Positions 6,418-7,534 of a stretch of 7,534 nt of DNA are shown here, one piece after another (within the stretch, counting starts at the first letter, position 1; each line of letters starts with the position of its first letter). The notes under the pieces are model-generated. The model saw nothing but the letters and a program-made list of their open reading frames with translations. It was not told where the DNA came from and did no database searches. The translations under genes and the position numbers were made by a program. Source of the DNA: JAZNOL01 sp045580815 (GTDB lineage: Bacteria; Bacillota; Clostridia; RUG12999); NCBI GenBank assembly GCA_045580815.1, contig JAZNOL010000030.1:1-7534 (forward strand). Reading direction: 5' to 3'.

Positions 6418-7461
6418 TTATGCAAACAGTTTCAGTATATCGCTTGATGTGATAAACACCATCAACAACAGTAAAAGTGCAAGACCGATAAAGTGCACCA
6501 TTCCCTCTTTTTCCGGTGGAATGGGTTTTCTTCTGATAAGCTCAATGAGTAGAAAGAAGATTCTGCCGCCGTCAAGTGCTGGGAACGGAATTAAGTTAAA
6601 AATACCCACATTTATCGCCAGAAGCGAGAAAATATTCAATAAGTTGGGAATACCTGTCTGCGGATGTTCCTGAGCTGTTTCAACCACATCACTGATTATC
6701 TGTCCTGTACCTACCGGACCTGACATTTCTTGTATGCCCACCCTACCGGTTACAAGCATTTTTAGCGAATAAAAAACTATTCGCCCTGTGAAAAGTGTTT
6801 CAGAAAATGCATATTTTGTTAATGTCCATGCATTTTTTTCCTCGAATTTTGGCGAAAAACCAAATTTATACGAGCCGCCATAAGCAACGGGAGTCATTTT
6901 AACCTTTATTTTTTCACCGCTACGTTTTACTGTAAGTTCTGTTTCACTTCCGTCAGCCTCTGCCGACATTAAAAATTCCAAATCGCTGTATGTCCAAAGC
7001 TTGTTGCCGTTTATCGCCGTAATTTTATCACCAATCTGCAACACCTGCGGTGCCGGTGCACCGGGAATGCCTGTGTCCAAAGAACCAACTTCAAGTGTTG
7101 GAAAACCTTGCATATATGAACACAAAACAAGCATTGCGATAAACCCCGAAATTATATTAAAAATTGCACCTGCCGCCATAACTATAAATCTTGCCCATAC
7201 AGGTTTTTTTGAAAGTGCGTTGGGGTCGTCGGAGGATTCATCTTCGCCTTCAAGACGAACGAATCCGCCTATAGGAAAAATACGCAGACTGTAAAGTGTT
7301 TCTTTACCTTGCTTTTTCCAGATTTTAGGTCCAAAACCTATTGAAAACTCGTGCACTTTGACGTGCAATGCTTTTGCCGCCACAAAATGTCCGAATTCAT
7401 GAATCATGATTATAAGCATGAAAATTACAACAGTTAAAACAACTGTCAGTATTGTGTTCAT
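6418..7461 (-). CDS. rseP: RseP-type site-2 intramembrane zinc metalloprotease (M50B) with PDZ domain
   Basis: This 347-residue polytopic membrane protease cuts transmembrane segments such as anti-sigma factors and remnant signal peptides. The first helix carries the zinc site HEFGH (21-25) with catalytic Glu22. The third aspartate ligand is Asp297 in FNLIPFPALDGGR (288-300). Other family marks are GGFVRLEGEDE (65-75), GAIFN (98-102), one periplasmic-side PDZ domain (about 122-205, with LQIGDKITAINGN) and MSGPVG (246-251). Four membrane segments are visible (about 2-20, 92-114, 277-295, 322-338). AAGGG (7470-7474) is 8 nt before the ATG, and the ATG overlaps the dxr stop by ATGA. The name RasP is used in Bacillus for the same protein. 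Its actual substrate in this organism is unknown. Confidence 0.95.
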   Translation of the reverse strand: MNTILTVVLTVVIFMLIIMIHEFGHFVAAKALHVKVHEFSIGFGPKIWKKQGKETLYSLRIFPIGGFVRLEGEDESSDDPNALSKKPVWARFIVMAAGAIFNIISGFIAMLVLCSYMQGFPTLEVGSLDTGIPGAPAPQVLQIGDKITAINGNKLWTYSDLEFLMSAEADGSETELTVKRSGEKIKVKMTPVAYGGSYKFGFSPKFEEKNAWTLTKYAFSETLFTGRIVFYSLKMLVTGRVGIQEMSGPVGTGQIISDVVETAQEHPQTGIPNLLNIFSLLAINVGIFNLIPFPALDGGRIFFLLIELIRRKPIPPEKEGMVHFIGLALLLLLMVFITSSDILKLFA

Positions 7462-7534
7462 TTAACCATCCCTTCAATTATAAGCCTTGCTTCTTTGTCA
7501 GCCGCTATAATATCTTCAAGAGACGGCTGCTCAA
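7458..7534 (-). CDS. dxr: 1-deoxy-D-xylulose 5-phosphate reductoisomerase, C-terminal end only
   Basis: The 24 codons before the TGA at 7458-7460 read EQPSLEDIIAADKEARLIIE then GMVK, with the rest beyond the window edge. The P-S-L-E-D-I-I-A-A-D-x-E-A-R pattern is the typical last helix of Dxr, the NADPH-dependent enzyme of the first committed MEP step. Position directly upstream of rseP, with a 4-bp ATGA overlap, is the common arrangement in Firmicutes and supports the call. Only the tail is visible, so catalytic residues cannot be checked. Confidence 0.8.
   Translation of the reverse strand, partial: EQPSLEDIIAADKEARLIIEGMVK

Overview
The window looks like a chromosomal segment of a low-GC, Gram-positive-type anaerobe, most likely a gut-type Clostridia (Firmicutes/Bacillota) member. 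The reasons are the AT-rich DNA, strong AGGAGG-like ribosome binding sites, near-consensus TTGACA/TATAAT promoters, and the dxr-rseP-ispG gene order typical of that phylum. No genus can be named from the sequence alone.

Layout, left to right. (1) Positions 1-240 are intergenic: a bidirectional-looking terminator, a perfect-consensus rightward promoter with an overlapping weaker leftward candidate, and a small dyad in the leader. (2) 241-1809 (+) encodes a single-pass membrane protein with about ten WG-type beta repeats and an unusual Cys/His-rich tail. (3) A GC-rich palindrome at 1817-1838 terminates this gene and the convergent leftward unit. (4) 1860-1937 (-) looks like the last 25 codons of a lost glycoside hydrolase. 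(5) 1950-4312 (-) is a two-gene unit, an EamA/DMT-family transporter downstream of a cytoplasmic GH20 beta-hexosaminidase, with its own promoter at 4347-4375. (6) A strong hairpin at 4411-4443 separates it from (7) a tightly packed leftward operon running off the right edge: the end of dxr, then rseP, ispG and a Ppx/GppA-family phosphatase, with 4-bp overlaps or gaps of 4-12 bp.

The right-hand operon makes isoprenoid precursors (Dxr and IspG are MEP-pathway enzymes) and contains an intramembrane protease and a polyphosphate/(p)ppGpp-type phosphatase. The middle unit pairs an intracellular amino-sugar hydrolase with a small-molecule transporter. The left gene is the most accessory-looking part: its repeats share near-identical DNA blocks, which suggests recent internal recombination, and its tail carries two copies of a CX4C-X9-11-CX2H motif. 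No mobile element, CRISPR array, tRNA or rRNA is visible. The nearest things to novelty are the tail module of the WG protein and the gene remnant beside it; no clearly new multi-gene system is evident.
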